This document shows positions 16,486-24,843 of a stretch of DNA of 64,000 nucleotides, piece by piece (position 1 is the stretch's first letter; each line of letters starts with the position of its first letter). The DNA is taken from positions 1-64,000 of the forward strand of contig NZ_JAUQOM010000007.1 of assembly GCF_030580935.1 (NCBI RefSeq). The letters are read 5' to 3'. Below the pieces are notes generated by a model. The model searched no databases. It worked only from the letters and a program-made list of their open reading frames with translations, and was not told the origin of the DNA. This DNA is from Sphingobium cyanobacteriorum. Its GTDB lineage: Bacteria > Pseudomonadota > Alphaproteobacteria > Sphingomonadales > Sphingomonadaceae. Both the position numbers and the translations under genes were made by a program.

Positions 16486-17703
16486 CTAAGCCCCGGTCAG
16501 GCTTTGCAACTGCAAAATCGGCAGCAGGATGGACAGGATGATGACGGCGACGATGCCGCCCATTGCTATGATGATGATCGGCTCCAGCATGGCGAGCGCG
16601 GTCGAGGTGAAGGCGTCGAATTCCCGCTCCAGATAGTCGGCGGCGCGCTCCAGCATGGTGTCGAGCCGCCCGGCGCTCTCGCCGCTCGCCGCCAGATAGA
16701 CCAGCAGCGGGGGAAACACGCCCGCCCGGCGCAGCGCAGCCGACAGGCTGCCACCGCCCCGGATCGCCTCGACAATCTCGTCCGAAGCCCTGCGCAGCAC
16801 CCGGTTGTGCACGGTGTTGGCGGTCAGGGACAGCCCCTCCATCAGCGGCAGCCGGCTGGCGACCATGGTGGAGAGCGTGCGCGCCATCCGCGCGGCGTGC
16901 AAATCGCGGATCAACTTGCCCAGCACGGGCAGGCTGAGCAACATCGCGTCGAACCGATAGCGAAAACCATCATTCTTCATCGCCCGCCAGAAGCCGAAGC
17001 CCGCCAACCCCATCAGGATCAGCAACAGCCACCACCAGCCCGCCAGGAACGCCGACAGTCCCATCACCAGCCGGGTCAGCAACGGCAATTCCTGGCCTAC
17101 CGTGTCGAACTGCTCGACCACCTTGGGCACGACGAAGATCATGAGCGCTGCGACCACGAACACGGCGAAGGTCGCCAGAACGCTGGGATAGGCGATGGCG
17201 GTCAGCACCTTGGACCGCATCACCGCCTGCCGCTCCATCAGGTCGGACAGGCGCTCCATGATCGTGGGCAGGCTACCCGAACTTTCACCGGCGGAAATCA
17301 TCGCGCGATAAAGCGGCGGGAAACTTTTCGGCTCCGCGCCCAGAGCGTCCGCCAGCCGCCGCCCTTCCATCACGCCAGAATGCACCTTGCCCACGATCGC
17401 GCGGACATGATCCTGCTCGCTCTGCCGGCCGATCGTGCGCAACGATTCCTCCAGCGGGCTCACCTGGGTCAGCGTCGCCAACTGGCGGGTAAAGAGCGTC
17501 AGTTCCTTGGGGCTGAGGCGCGGGCTGCGCAGCGACAGGCCGGCCCGCTTGCGCGCCGTCTCCACCGCGCCCGGCTCGATCCGCACGATGAACAGCTTGC
17601 GCGCGTCCAGCTTCGCCCGCGCATCCTCGATCGTCCCGGCCTTGATGCTGCCGCTCCGCTCCCGGCCCGCCGGGTCGATCGCGCTATAGTCGAAATCAGC
17701 CAT
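16486..17703 (-). CDS. gspF: Type II secretion inner-membrane protein GspF
   Basis: The 405-residue polytopic platform protein has two GspF domains (about 70-195 and 270-395), each with the motif GExSGxLPxxxxR or close variant (SAGESSGSLPTIMERL and AASGESAGRLDTMLERA). It has three membrane helices and the C-terminal LEPIIIIAMGGIVAVIILSILLP segment, all typical. It links the GspE motor to pseudopilus assembly. It overlaps gspE by 8 bp. Confidence 0.96.
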   Translation of the reverse strand: MADFDYSAIDPAGRERSGSIKAGTIEDARAKLDARKLFIVRIEPGAVETARKRAGLSLRSPRLSPKELTLFTRQLATLTQVSPLEESLRTIGRQSEQDHVRAIVGKVHSGVMEGRRLADALGAEPKSFPPLYRAMISAGESSGSLPTIMERLSDLMERQAVMRSKVLTAIAYPSVLATFAVFVVAALMIFVVPKVVEQFDTVGQELPLLTRLVMGLSAFLAGWWWLLLILMGLAGFGFWRAMKNDGFRYRFDAMLLSLPVLGKLIRDLHAARMARTLSTMVASRLPLMEGLSLTANTVHNRVLRRASDEIVEAIRGGGSLSAALRRAGVFPPLLVYLAASGESAGRLDTMLERAADYLEREFDAFTSTALAMLEPIIIIAMGGIVAVIILSILLPILQLQSLTGA

Positions 17704-19222
17704 CGGCGATGGTTTCCGCCTCTACCACGTCGCGGCGCGATACGCGGATCGCTTCCTCCGCCGTGGTCTGGCCGTCACGCACCAGCGCCCGCGCCGCCGA
17801 TCCCAGGTTCGGGGCGTTAAGGAACGCATGACGCGCGATCAGCGATTCGTCGCCGCCGTCGTTGATGAGGCGGCGGATCGTATCGTCCACCCGGATCGCC
17901 TCGAACACGCCGATCCGGCCCTTGTAGCCGGTGCCGCTGCATTCGTCGCACCCCTTCGCACGATAGATGATCGTGCCGGGATCGAAGCCCAGCAGCGCGC
18001 TGGCCGACTTGTCCGCCTGCACCGGCTCGCGGCAATGCTGGCAGAGGCGACGGACAAGGCGCTGGGCAATGACCGCGCGCAATGTGGAGGCCAGCAGGAA
18101 CGGCTCGACCCGCATGTCGCGCATCCGGGTGATCGCACCCACCGCATCATTGGTATGGACGGTGGACAGCACCAGATGCCCCGTCAGCGACGCCTGCACC
18201 GCGATCTCCGCCGTCTCGCGGTCGCGGATTTCGCCGACCATCACGACATCGGGGTCTTGCCGCAGGATTGCGCGCAGCCCGGCGGCGAAGGTCAGGCCGA
18301 CCTTGGCGTTCACCTGCGTCTGGCCTACGCCCTCGATCGCATATTCGACCGGGTCTTCGACCGTCAATATGTTGCGGCTGCCATCGTTGAGCGTCCGCAG
18401 CCCGGCATACAGGGTCGTGGTCTTGCCCGATCCGGTCGGCCCGGTGACGAGGATGATGCCATTGGGTTCGGCCAGCCCTTCGCGAAAAATGCGGTCCGGT
18501 GTTCCCGTCATCCCCAGCAGGTCGAGCGTGATACCGGCATTTTCCTTGTCCAGGATACGCAGCACGACCCGCTCGCCCGCCCGGCTGGGCAATGTGGAAA
18601 CGCGCACGTCAAGCAGCTTGCCGCCCAGCGTCAGGCCGATACGCCCATCCTGCGGCACACGGCGCTCGGCGATGTCGAGCCGCGCCATCACCTTGATGCG
18701 GCTGACCACGACCGGCGCGACATGGGGCGGCATCCGCAGCGTTTCGCGCAGCACCCCGTCGATCCGCATCCGCACGATCAGGCCGGTTTCATAGGGCTCG
18801 ATATGAATGTCGGACACGCCCTGCCGCGCGGCTTCGGCGATGATCCCGTTGATCAGGCGGATCGCCGGCGCGTCGTCCGCGCTATCGAGCAGGTCGTCGG
18901 CGGTTGGAATGTCGGCGGCCAATATATCCAGTTCGTCCGCACCCACCTCCAGCGACCCGGCCATCGCCGCCGCGCTGCCATCCATCGCATAATGGTCGGA
19001 TAGATGGCGGTCGAACTGGGCGGCCTCCACAAATCGGACGTCGAAACTGCGCGCCAGATGGCGACGCACTTCCAGCAACACGCGGGGATTGCTCCCCTCT
19101 CGCACGGCGATGGTCAGTCGCTCGCCGTCGGGCGCCAGCAGGACGACGCCATATTTGCGCGCGAAGCCATAGGGAATGTCGATTGGGCGGTTCGCAGCGA
19201 TAATCTGCGGTGCGTCGTTCAC
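17696..19222 (-). CDS. gspE: Type II secretion ATPase GspE
   Basis: This is the cytoplasmic hexameric motor for pseudopilus assembly. The 508-residue protein contains an N-terminal GspL-binding region, Walker A GPTGSGKTTTLYAG, the Asp box (ILTVEDPVEY), Walker B region MVGEIRDRETAEIA, the His box (LTGHLVLSTVHTND) and the C-terminal zinc module CQHC...CDEC. The start is GTG at 19222, overlapping the gspD stop (GTGA). Confidence 0.97.
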   Translation of the reverse strand: MNDAPQIIAANRPIDIPYGFARKYGVVLLAPDGERLTIAVREGSNPRVLLEVRRHLARSFDVRFVEAAQFDRHLSDHYAMDGSAAAMAGSLEVGADELDILAADIPTADDLLDSADDAPAIRLINGIIAEAARQGVSDIHIEPYETGLIVRMRIDGVLRETLRMPPHVAPVVVSRIKVMARLDIAERRVPQDGRIGLTLGGKLLDVRVSTLPSRAGERVVLRILDKENAGITLDLLGMTGTPDRIFREGLAEPNGIILVTGPTGSGKTTTLYAGLRTLNDGSRNILTVEDPVEYAIEGVGQTQVNAKVGLTFAAGLRAILRQDPDVVMVGEIRDRETAEIAVQASLTGHLVLSTVHTNDAVGAITRMRDMRVEPFLLASTLRAVIAQRLVRRLCQHCREPVQADKSASALLGFDPGTIIYRAKGCDECSGTGYKGRIGVFEAIRVDDTIRRLINDGGDESLIARHAFLNAPNLGSAARALVRDGQTTAEEAIRVSRRDVVEAETIADG

Positions 19223-21429
19223 TTGCGCTCTCCGCTGGCGGGGATATCGACCGGGCGCACCACGCCGCTTGACTGGCGGACGGTCGGCTCGATCACCTGT
19301 GCCGGCGCGCTGACCGCTGGCTGCACCACCGTATCGCCTGGCCGCGGCGCGGCGATCGGCGGAGTCGCGCCCATATAGTCGCGCACCAGTTCGTCGATCG
19401 TCGGTTCGACCTGCGGATCGCGCTGCAACTGCATCCCCCGGACATAGCCGTAGCGCTGCTGCGTCAGCTTCTGCGCATCCTCCTTCGACCGCAATATCGT
19501 CGGCCGGATGAACACCATCAGGTTCGTTTTGGACCGGCTGTTGCTGCGCGACTTGAACAGTTCGCCGATGCCCGGAATGTCGGACAGCAGCGGGATGCGT
19601 TCGATCGTGCGCCGCTCATTATCGTCCAACAATCCGCCCAGCGCCAGGATTTCGCCATCATCGACCGTCACGGTCGTCTCGATCTCGCGCTTGTTGATGA
19701 TGAGGTCGCTGTTGTTGTTGCTGACCGGCCCGGCCACGCTCGACACTTCCTGTTTCAGGAACAGCTTGATCGCGCCGCCGGTGTTGATCTGGGGTTTCAC
19801 CTCCAGCTTGATGCCGACATCCTGCCGCTGGACGGTGCGGAACTGGTTGTCGAAATTCTGGCTCAGCGCCTCGCCGGTCGTCACCGGCACCTGCTGCCCC
19901 ACCAGGATCGACGCCTTCTGGTTGTCCAGCGTCATGATCGACGGCGTGGACAGAAGATTGCTCTTGGTGTCGGATTTGACCGCATTGATGATCGCGCCGA
20001 AAATGCCGTTCTTGCCGATCTGCGTCCCCAGCCCGCCGATGATCCCGGTCGCGCTGGTCAGGCTGTTGATCGCGGCCTGCTGCAACGTGCTGGCCAGTTC
20101 CCCATTGGTCTGCGTCTCGGTCGTCGTCTTGCTGCCGTCTGCCGCCACCACCGTCGTCTTGGTCGTGCCAAGCTGGGTCGCGCCATAAGCGCCCGCCAGC
20201 GTCAGCAGGTTGGGCGACGCATTGCTGTAATTGGTCGCGGCAAATCCGGTCGATGTGCTGCCCAGCAGGAATTGCACGCCCAGCTTCTTGGCGGCTGCGT
20301 CGCTGATTTCCACGATGATCGCTTCCACCAGCACCTGTTCGCGCCGCGTGTCGATCTGGCGGATGGTTTCGCCCAGCATCCGCTGCACGTCGCTGTTGGC
20401 GGCGACGATGATCGCATTGGCCCCTTCATAGCGGGTGACGATCGCCGGCCCGCGTGTGTTGATACCCCCGCCTGACGATGCGGCGGAGGATGCCGCCGCC
20501 ACCGGGGCCGCCGCCTGCGACGCCGGTGAGGCGCTGCCCTTGGCGACGGGCGCATCGGAACTGACCGGCTGGCTGGTCGACTGGCCGACCAGTTGCTGGA
20601 GCACTGGCAGCAGCTTTTCCGCGTCCGCATGTTCCAGCCAATAGACACGGATTTCCGTGCCGCTCGCGGCCTGCCGGTCCAGTTCGCGCGCCATATTGGC
20701 CAGGCGCGCGACGGTGTTGGCGTCACCCCGGATCGCGACCGCATTGCTGCTGTCGATCGGCACCACGGTTGCAGCCGCAGGCGCGGCATTTTCACCGCTG
20801 CCGCCGCTCGCCACCAGCGCCTGGAGCGAAGTCGCGATCTCGCGCGCGCCGGCATTTTTCAGGCTGACCATCTGCGTCGCCGCAGTGTCGCGATCAATGC
20901 GAGCGATCACTTGCCGGATGCGCGCGACATTGTCGGCATAATCGGCAACGACCACGCTGTTGCCGCCGCGATTGGCGGTGACGGAGCCTTCCTTGCTCAC
21001 CAGCGGGCGCAGCGTTTCCAGCGCGCTCGCCGCGTCGATCGAGCGCAGGCGAAAGACTTCGGTGACGAAGCTGTTGCGGTTGCTTGCCGCCCCCACGCCG
21101 CCCGGTTGCCCGGCCGCGCCATCCACCGGCTGAATGCGATAGGCACCGCCGGGGCCGGGCACAGCGACCAGCCCGTTGGCGCGCAGGGTCGACAGGAAAA
21201 TCTCAAAATATTCGGACCGGCTGAGCGGCCGGTCGGTCACGACAGACACCTTCCCCTGCACCCGATTGTCGATGATGAAGGTGCGCCCCGTCACCCGCGC
21301 CGCATCCTGAATGAAGGCGCGGATGTCTGCGTCGCGGACGTTCAACGTCTGCTGTGCCATGACCGGCATGGTGATCGGTGTGGAAAGAGCGAGCGCCAGA
21401 GCGGCGGAAGTCAGGAATTTGCGGGTCAT
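19219..21429 (-). CDS. gspD: Type II secretion secretin GspD
   Basis: GspD is the multimeric outer-membrane channel of the system. The 736-residue precursor has a signal peptide ending VMAQQ, N0-N3 domains (about 25-330, with a low-complexity Ser/Ala linker near 290-320), and the C-terminal secretin domain with the conserved VPVTTGE region and LPLLSDIPGIGELFKS. A proline-rich C-terminal tail ends at 736. The start ATG at 21429 overlaps the gspC stop. Confidence 0.97.
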   Translation of the reverse strand: MTRKFLTSAALALALSTPITMPVMAQQTLNVRDADIRAFIQDAARVTGRTFIIDNRVQGKVSVVTDRPLSRSEYFEIFLSTLRANGLVAVPGPGGAYRIQPVDGAAGQPGGVGAASNRNSFVTEVFRLRSIDAASALETLRPLVSKEGSVTANRGGNSVVVADYADNVARIRQVIARIDRDTAATQMVSLKNAGAREIATSLQALVASGGSGENAAPAAATVVPIDSSNAVAIRGDANTVARLANMARELDRQAASGTEIRVYWLEHADAEKLLPVLQQLVGQSTSQPVSSDAPVAKGSASPASQAAAPVAAASSAASSGGGINTRGPAIVTRYEGANAIIVAANSDVQRMLGETIRQIDTRREQVLVEAIIVEISDAAAKKLGVQFLLGSTSTGFAATNYSNASPNLLTLAGAYGATQLGTTKTTVVAADGSKTTTETQTNGELASTLQQAAINSLTSATGIIGGLGTQIGKNGIFGAIINAVKSDTKSNLLSTPSIMTLDNQKASILVGQQVPVTTGEALSQNFDNQFRTVQRQDVGIKLEVKPQINTGGAIKLFLKQEVSSVAGPVSNNNSDLIINKREIETTVTVDDGEILALGGLLDDNERRTIERIPLLSDIPGIGELFKSRSNSRSKTNLMVFIRPTILRSKEDAQKLTQQRYGYVRGMQLQRDPQVEPTIDELVRDYMGATPPIAAPRPGDTVVQPAVSAPAQVIEPTVRQSSGVVRPVDIPASGERK

Positions 21430-22274
21430 TGGCCTTGCACGATCAGGTTGACGGAGGCGACGGTGGCACCGCGCTCGACGGTCAGGGACAGCCGCGCACC
21501 GGGCGCGATCTGGTTCTGGAGGGATGCCAGGTCGCCGACCGGCTGGCCGTTGACCTGGGAAATGATGTCGCCGGTGCGGAAACCGGCGCTGGCGAAGGCC
21601 GGTCCTTTCGCCGACACGGCCAGGCCGGTGATGCGGCCATTCTGCATCCGCGGCGCAAAGCCGATCTCGCGCTTCAGGCTGTCGGCGGTCGGCCCGGCGG
21701 AGGCAGCGGGCGGCGGCGGGGGCGCTGCGCTCTGCCAGCCCGGACCAGCCTGCGCGGCGGGCGGCGTGGCGACGGGCGCGGCGGAGGACTGGTCGATGAA
21801 CACCTGTTCTTCCGCGCCGCCCCGGTCGATCGTCACATGGTCGAACGCCACCGATTTCAGCACCACGCCGGGCAGGATTTCATCACCCACGGCAAAGCTG
21901 TTCTGCACGCCGTCCGGCCCGGCGATGATCGCCGACCCCAGCCCCGATCCTTCGTTAAGGCGGATGCCATAGACGGTCAGCGCCAGCGATGTGACGACCC
22001 CGCCGCCCTGCTGCGGCGCGCCGGTGCGAAAGAAGGGGTCGAAACCGGCGAACAGCGCCTGCCGCGCACTGGGTGACAAAAGCTGCGCCTGCCGCCCTTC
22101 CCAGGGGCCAAAGCTGCCAACGGGCGTCACGATCACCCAGGCCAGCCGTACCAGCAGCAACGCCAAGATAATCAACAGCCCGCGCTCGACCAGTGCGAGC
22201 CAGTCGACCGCGCGCAAGGACGCATCGCCTCCACGCCCCAATCCACGCATCCTGTCGCCAAACGGCACTCGCAT
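21426..22274 (-). CDS. gspC: Type II secretion protein GspC (PDZ type)
   Basis: GspC bridges the inner-membrane platform and the secretin. The protein of about 282 residues has a short cytoplasmic N-terminus, one membrane helix (LLIILALLLVRLAWVIV), the HR domain and a C-terminal PDZ domain (about the last 90 residues, with GFRTGDIISQVNGQPV). The frame opens at 22340, but that point lies inside the three-unit Pho-box-like array, so a downstream ATG (22274, or 22250) is the likely start. It is the first gene of the 12-kb gspCDEFGHIJKLMNO operon. Confidence 0.9.
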   Translation of the reverse strand: MRVPFGDRMRGLGRGGDASLRAVDWLALVERGLLIILALLLVRLAWVIVTPVGSFGPWEGRQAQLLSPSARQALFAGFDPFFRTGAPQQGGGVVTSLALTVYGIRLNEGSGLGSAIIAGPDGVQNSFAVGDEILPGVVLKSVAFDHVTIDRGGAEEQVFIDQSSAAPVATPPAAQAGPGWQSAAPPPPPAASAGPTADSLKREIGFAPRMQNGRITGLAVSAKGPAFASAGFRTGDIISQVNGQPVGDLASLQNQIAPGARLSLTVERGATVASVNLIVQGQ

Positions 22275-22333
22275 ATTGCAGCCCAAGCCCCTTACAAGTC
22301 TCAAGCCTGCTAGGCAGATGTTCTTACTGTTGA

Positions 22334-22362
22334 ATGACATTCACATGACTGAAATATGACAT
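22334..22362. promoter_or_regulatory. Three-unit Pho-box-like array upstream of gspC
   Basis: Seven-base units ATGACAT (22334), ATGACTG (22345) and ATGACAT (22356) are spaced exactly 11 bp apart with 4-bp spacers. Read on the minus strand they give ATGTCAT/CAGTCAT units, matching the CTGTCAT-type PhoB direct repeat. The array lies about 60-90 bp upstream of the likely gspC start and about 80 bp upstream of the divergent oxygenase gene, so it could serve either promoter. Confidence 0.65.
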
Positions 22363-22442
22363 GTGCTGCGATGCTTGCATTTACGGGGCCGGGCGATAGC
22401 TGTGGCGATGTCTGAGCCGCCGATATTCCGCCAGGACCTGTC

Positions 22443-23099
22443 ATGACCCCGATCGTCCATCTTGCATCCCCCACCGCCACCGATGGCGATCCCGCCCGGA
22501 TCGGCGCGCATCCGCGCATCCAGCGCGTACCGAGCCGGGATCTGACCCTGTTCATCCAGCGCGCCTTCCTGACGGCGCAGGATTGCGCCGGACTGATCGC
22601 CCGCATCGATGCGCAAAGGCGTCCGTCAACCATCGCCGATGCCAATGGCGACCAGTATTTCCGCACCAGCGAGACATGCGATCTCGACCATGGCGATCCC
22701 TTCGTGGCGGCGATCAATGCCCGGCTGGACGCCTTTGCCGGCATCGCGACGGCCCATGGCGAACCGATCCAGGGACAGCGTTATGCGGTAGGGCAGGAGT
22801 TCAAGGCCCATACCGATTATTTCGATCCCAAGGGCGCGGACTATCCCAGATATTGCAGTGTCGCGGGCAACCGCACCTGGACGCTGATGGTCTATCTGAA
22901 CGCACCTGCCGCCGGCGGCGCGACCCGCTTCACGAAGATCGGCAAGACGGTGCAGCCCGAAACCGGCAAGCTGCTGGCGTGGAACAACCGCCTGCCCGAT
23001 GGCCAGCCCAATCCGGCCAGCATTCACCACGGCATGAAAGTGCGCAGCGGCGTCAAACATGTCATCACCAAATGGTATCGCGAACGCCCCTGGGGCTGA
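22443..23099 (+). CDS. Prolyl-4-hydroxylase-like 2OG-Fe(II) oxygenase
   Basis: The 218-residue protein has the iron-binding triad of the family: HTD (about residue 119-121) and a later His in ASIHHGMKVRSGVKH, followed by the 2-oxoglutarate-binding Lys in KHVITKWYRERPW. The extended C-terminal KWYRERPW is typical of bacterial prolyl-4-hydroxylase alpha-subunit-like proteins. Substrates of bacterial members are largely unknown (proline in a protein or a small molecule). It starts with ATG after AGGACC and is divergent from the gsp operon, sharing the intergenic Pho-box-like array. Confidence 0.88.
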   Translation: MTPIVHLASPTATDGDPARIGAHPRIQRVPSRDLTLFIQRAFLTAQDCAGLIARIDAQRRPSTIADANGDQYFRTSETCDLDHGDPFVAAINARLDAFAGIATAHGEPIQGQRYAVGQEFKAHTDYFDPKGADYPRYCSVAGNRTWTLMVYLNAPAAGGATRFTKIGKTVQPETGKLLAWNNRLPDGQPNPASIHHGMKVRSGVKHVITKWYRERPWG

Positions 23100-23106
23100 T
23101 CTACCG

Positions 23107-24546
23107 TCAGAAGCCCTTGCAATCGGACCAGAACCCCTTGCAATCGGCAAAGTCCGCCTGCGCCTTCGCGGCGGCGGCCAGCAGGGCATCACGCTCGACC
23201 GGCGAAGGCGCGTCCACAAGACCATAGCGCGCCAGCGTGCGTGGCGCGCTGACCAGATCATTGAGCGCGCCCAATTCAGCCTGCATCCGTTCCAGCGCGG
23301 CAACGAATGTCTTTCTTCGCCGCCGCTGGCGTTTGCGATCGAACAGACTACCGAAAAACGCCGCGCCATAACGCAGCGTCTTGGCGTCCTTGCGCACCGC
23401 ATGGCGGGCTTCGTCGGTCAATCGGTCCAGACGCCGCCCCCGCTTCGCGATCCTGCGACGATAGCGGCGCAGCCGCCTGGCGGCCAGGTGCGCCGCCGCC
23501 GCCCCGGCTTTTCGCCTGACCGGCCCCGAAGCCAGCCATTCGACCAGATCGATCATCAGCATCCGCACGCGCGCGGAGCCAAGCCAGTCCAGCACGCGCG
23601 CATGGGCGTCGGCCTGCGCCTGTTCCAGCGTGACGCGATGCGGATCGCCGGGCGCGCGTTGCTCCAGCAGCACATCCAGATCGCGCGCTTCGCCCAGCAG
23701 ATGCCCCAGCCAGCGTAGCTCGCCCCGAAAGCGCATCCTGTCCGCTTTCCCCAGCACCGGCTTGAACAGGGTCAGGGCGGATCGCAACCTGCGAACGGCG
23801 ACCCGCGCCTGATGTAGCGCCTCGCCCCTGTAATGGCGCAGCAGCAGCGCCTCGTTCAGCCGATACTGGCGCAGACAGGCCGCCATGACCTGGACAAAGG
23901 CCGACCCGATATCCGTTGCAGGATCGCACATGACCGGCTCCGCCTTGAAGGCGCCGGGCAGCGCATCGCGCAGGCGATATCCACGTTCGGACTTGGTCAG
24001 GACACCCGGCCGCACCGGAATGTCACTGTCGATCCGCCGGGCGAGCGCGAACAGGGCGGACGGATCACCCGCTTTCAATTCCAGTTCGATTTCGCAAACA
24101 GGGTCTTTGCGCCCCTCCGCATGGATCATGCCGATGTCCAGCACCAGTTCGATCGTCGCATCCCCTTCGTTCACCAGCCAGATGCGACGTTCGACTTCGA
24201 CCGTGAAGATCGGCGCGATTGCCGTGACCGCATCACCCAGGAGAGCGGCGATGGGGTTGCGATCGTCCAGCACCGGCACGTTGCCGCGAACCGGCATGTC
24301 CCATTCATCGCGCGCAAACAGGCCGGCACCACCCTTCCCGCTCGCCTTGACTGTCTGGACACGTCGACGCCCCGATCGTCTTATGCGCAGGCTGAATCCC
24401 CGCGCGGCCAACAGGCGGTCAGGCGTGTCGAAATAGGTGGCATGAAGCGACTCCACCCTGTTGTCCGGTGGCAGGCCCGGCCACTCAAGCAAGGCGTCGG
24501 TCCATTCGGGCAGGATGTCGAGCTTCAGTTCAATTTCCGGCTGCAC
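23107..24546 (-). CDS. CYTH-CHAD protein, inorganic triphosphatase-like
   Basis: The 479-residue protein joins an N-terminal CYTH tunnel domain (EIELKLDI, the ExExK signature at residues 4-8, to about 200) to a C-terminal CHAD domain (about 215-470) rich in His and Arg (LLRHYRGEALHQARVAVRRLRSAL). CYTH enzymes hydrolyse triphosphate, and CHAD domains bind polyphosphate. The last residues contain a duplicated DCKGF from a 21-bp repeat. The gene is convergent with the oxygenase, ends 7 bp from it and is divergent from the lipoprotein gene. Confidence 0.92.
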   Translation of the reverse strand: MQPEIELKLDILPEWTDALLEWPGLPPDNRVESLHATYFDTPDRLLAARGFSLRIRRSGRRRVQTVKASGKGGAGLFARDEWDMPVRGNVPVLDDRNPIAALLGDAVTAIAPIFTVEVERRIWLVNEGDATIELVLDIGMIHAEGRKDPVCEIELELKAGDPSALFALARRIDSDIPVRPGVLTKSERGYRLRDALPGAFKAEPVMCDPATDIGSAFVQVMAACLRQYRLNEALLLRHYRGEALHQARVAVRRLRSALTLFKPVLGKADRMRFRGELRWLGHLLGEARDLDVLLEQRAPGDPHRVTLEQAQADAHARVLDWLGSARVRMLMIDLVEWLASGPVRRKAGAAAAHLAARRLRRYRRRIAKRGRRLDRLTDEARHAVRKDAKTLRYGAAFFGSLFDRKRQRRRRKTFVAALERMQAELGALNDLVSAPRTLARYGLVDAPSPVERDALLAAAAKAQADFADCKGFWSDCKGF

Positions 24547-24682
24547 ATCATATCCCTCGCCCTCTATGCATCACCCTCCATGCATCGCCCGACAGGCTTT
24601 AGCATGGAAAGGCCGGGACTCGGAAATGGCCCAACATTCCTGCATGCTGGACTTTTGCTGCGATGGCGCAACCGTCTTTAAA

Positions 24683-24733
24683 ATGTCATTTCAAAGTCCC
24701 CAAAACGTCATCAAATCAAAATGTGACTGTCAT
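24683..24733. promoter_or_regulatory. 11-bp-phased Pho-box-like repeats upstream of the lipoprotein gene
   Basis: ATGTCAT (24683), ACGTCAT (24705) and CTGTCAT (24727) lie at 22-bp spacing. The intermediate positions, 24694 (AAGTCCC) and 24716 (TCAAAAT), match weakly, giving five phased slots. The array lies about 110 bp upstream of the lipoprotein start and about 140 bp from the divergent CYTH-CHAD start. It is AT-rich compared with its surroundings. Confidence 0.5.
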
Positions 24734-24843
24734 GCATACCGCCTAACTGCCGCCTCGGAGGGCGACAGGGGGCGTTGTCCGAATCGAATTCCCCTGCGCT
24801 CCGCACCTCAACTATCCCGGCTTGCCGCCGGAGCGGAGACGAC

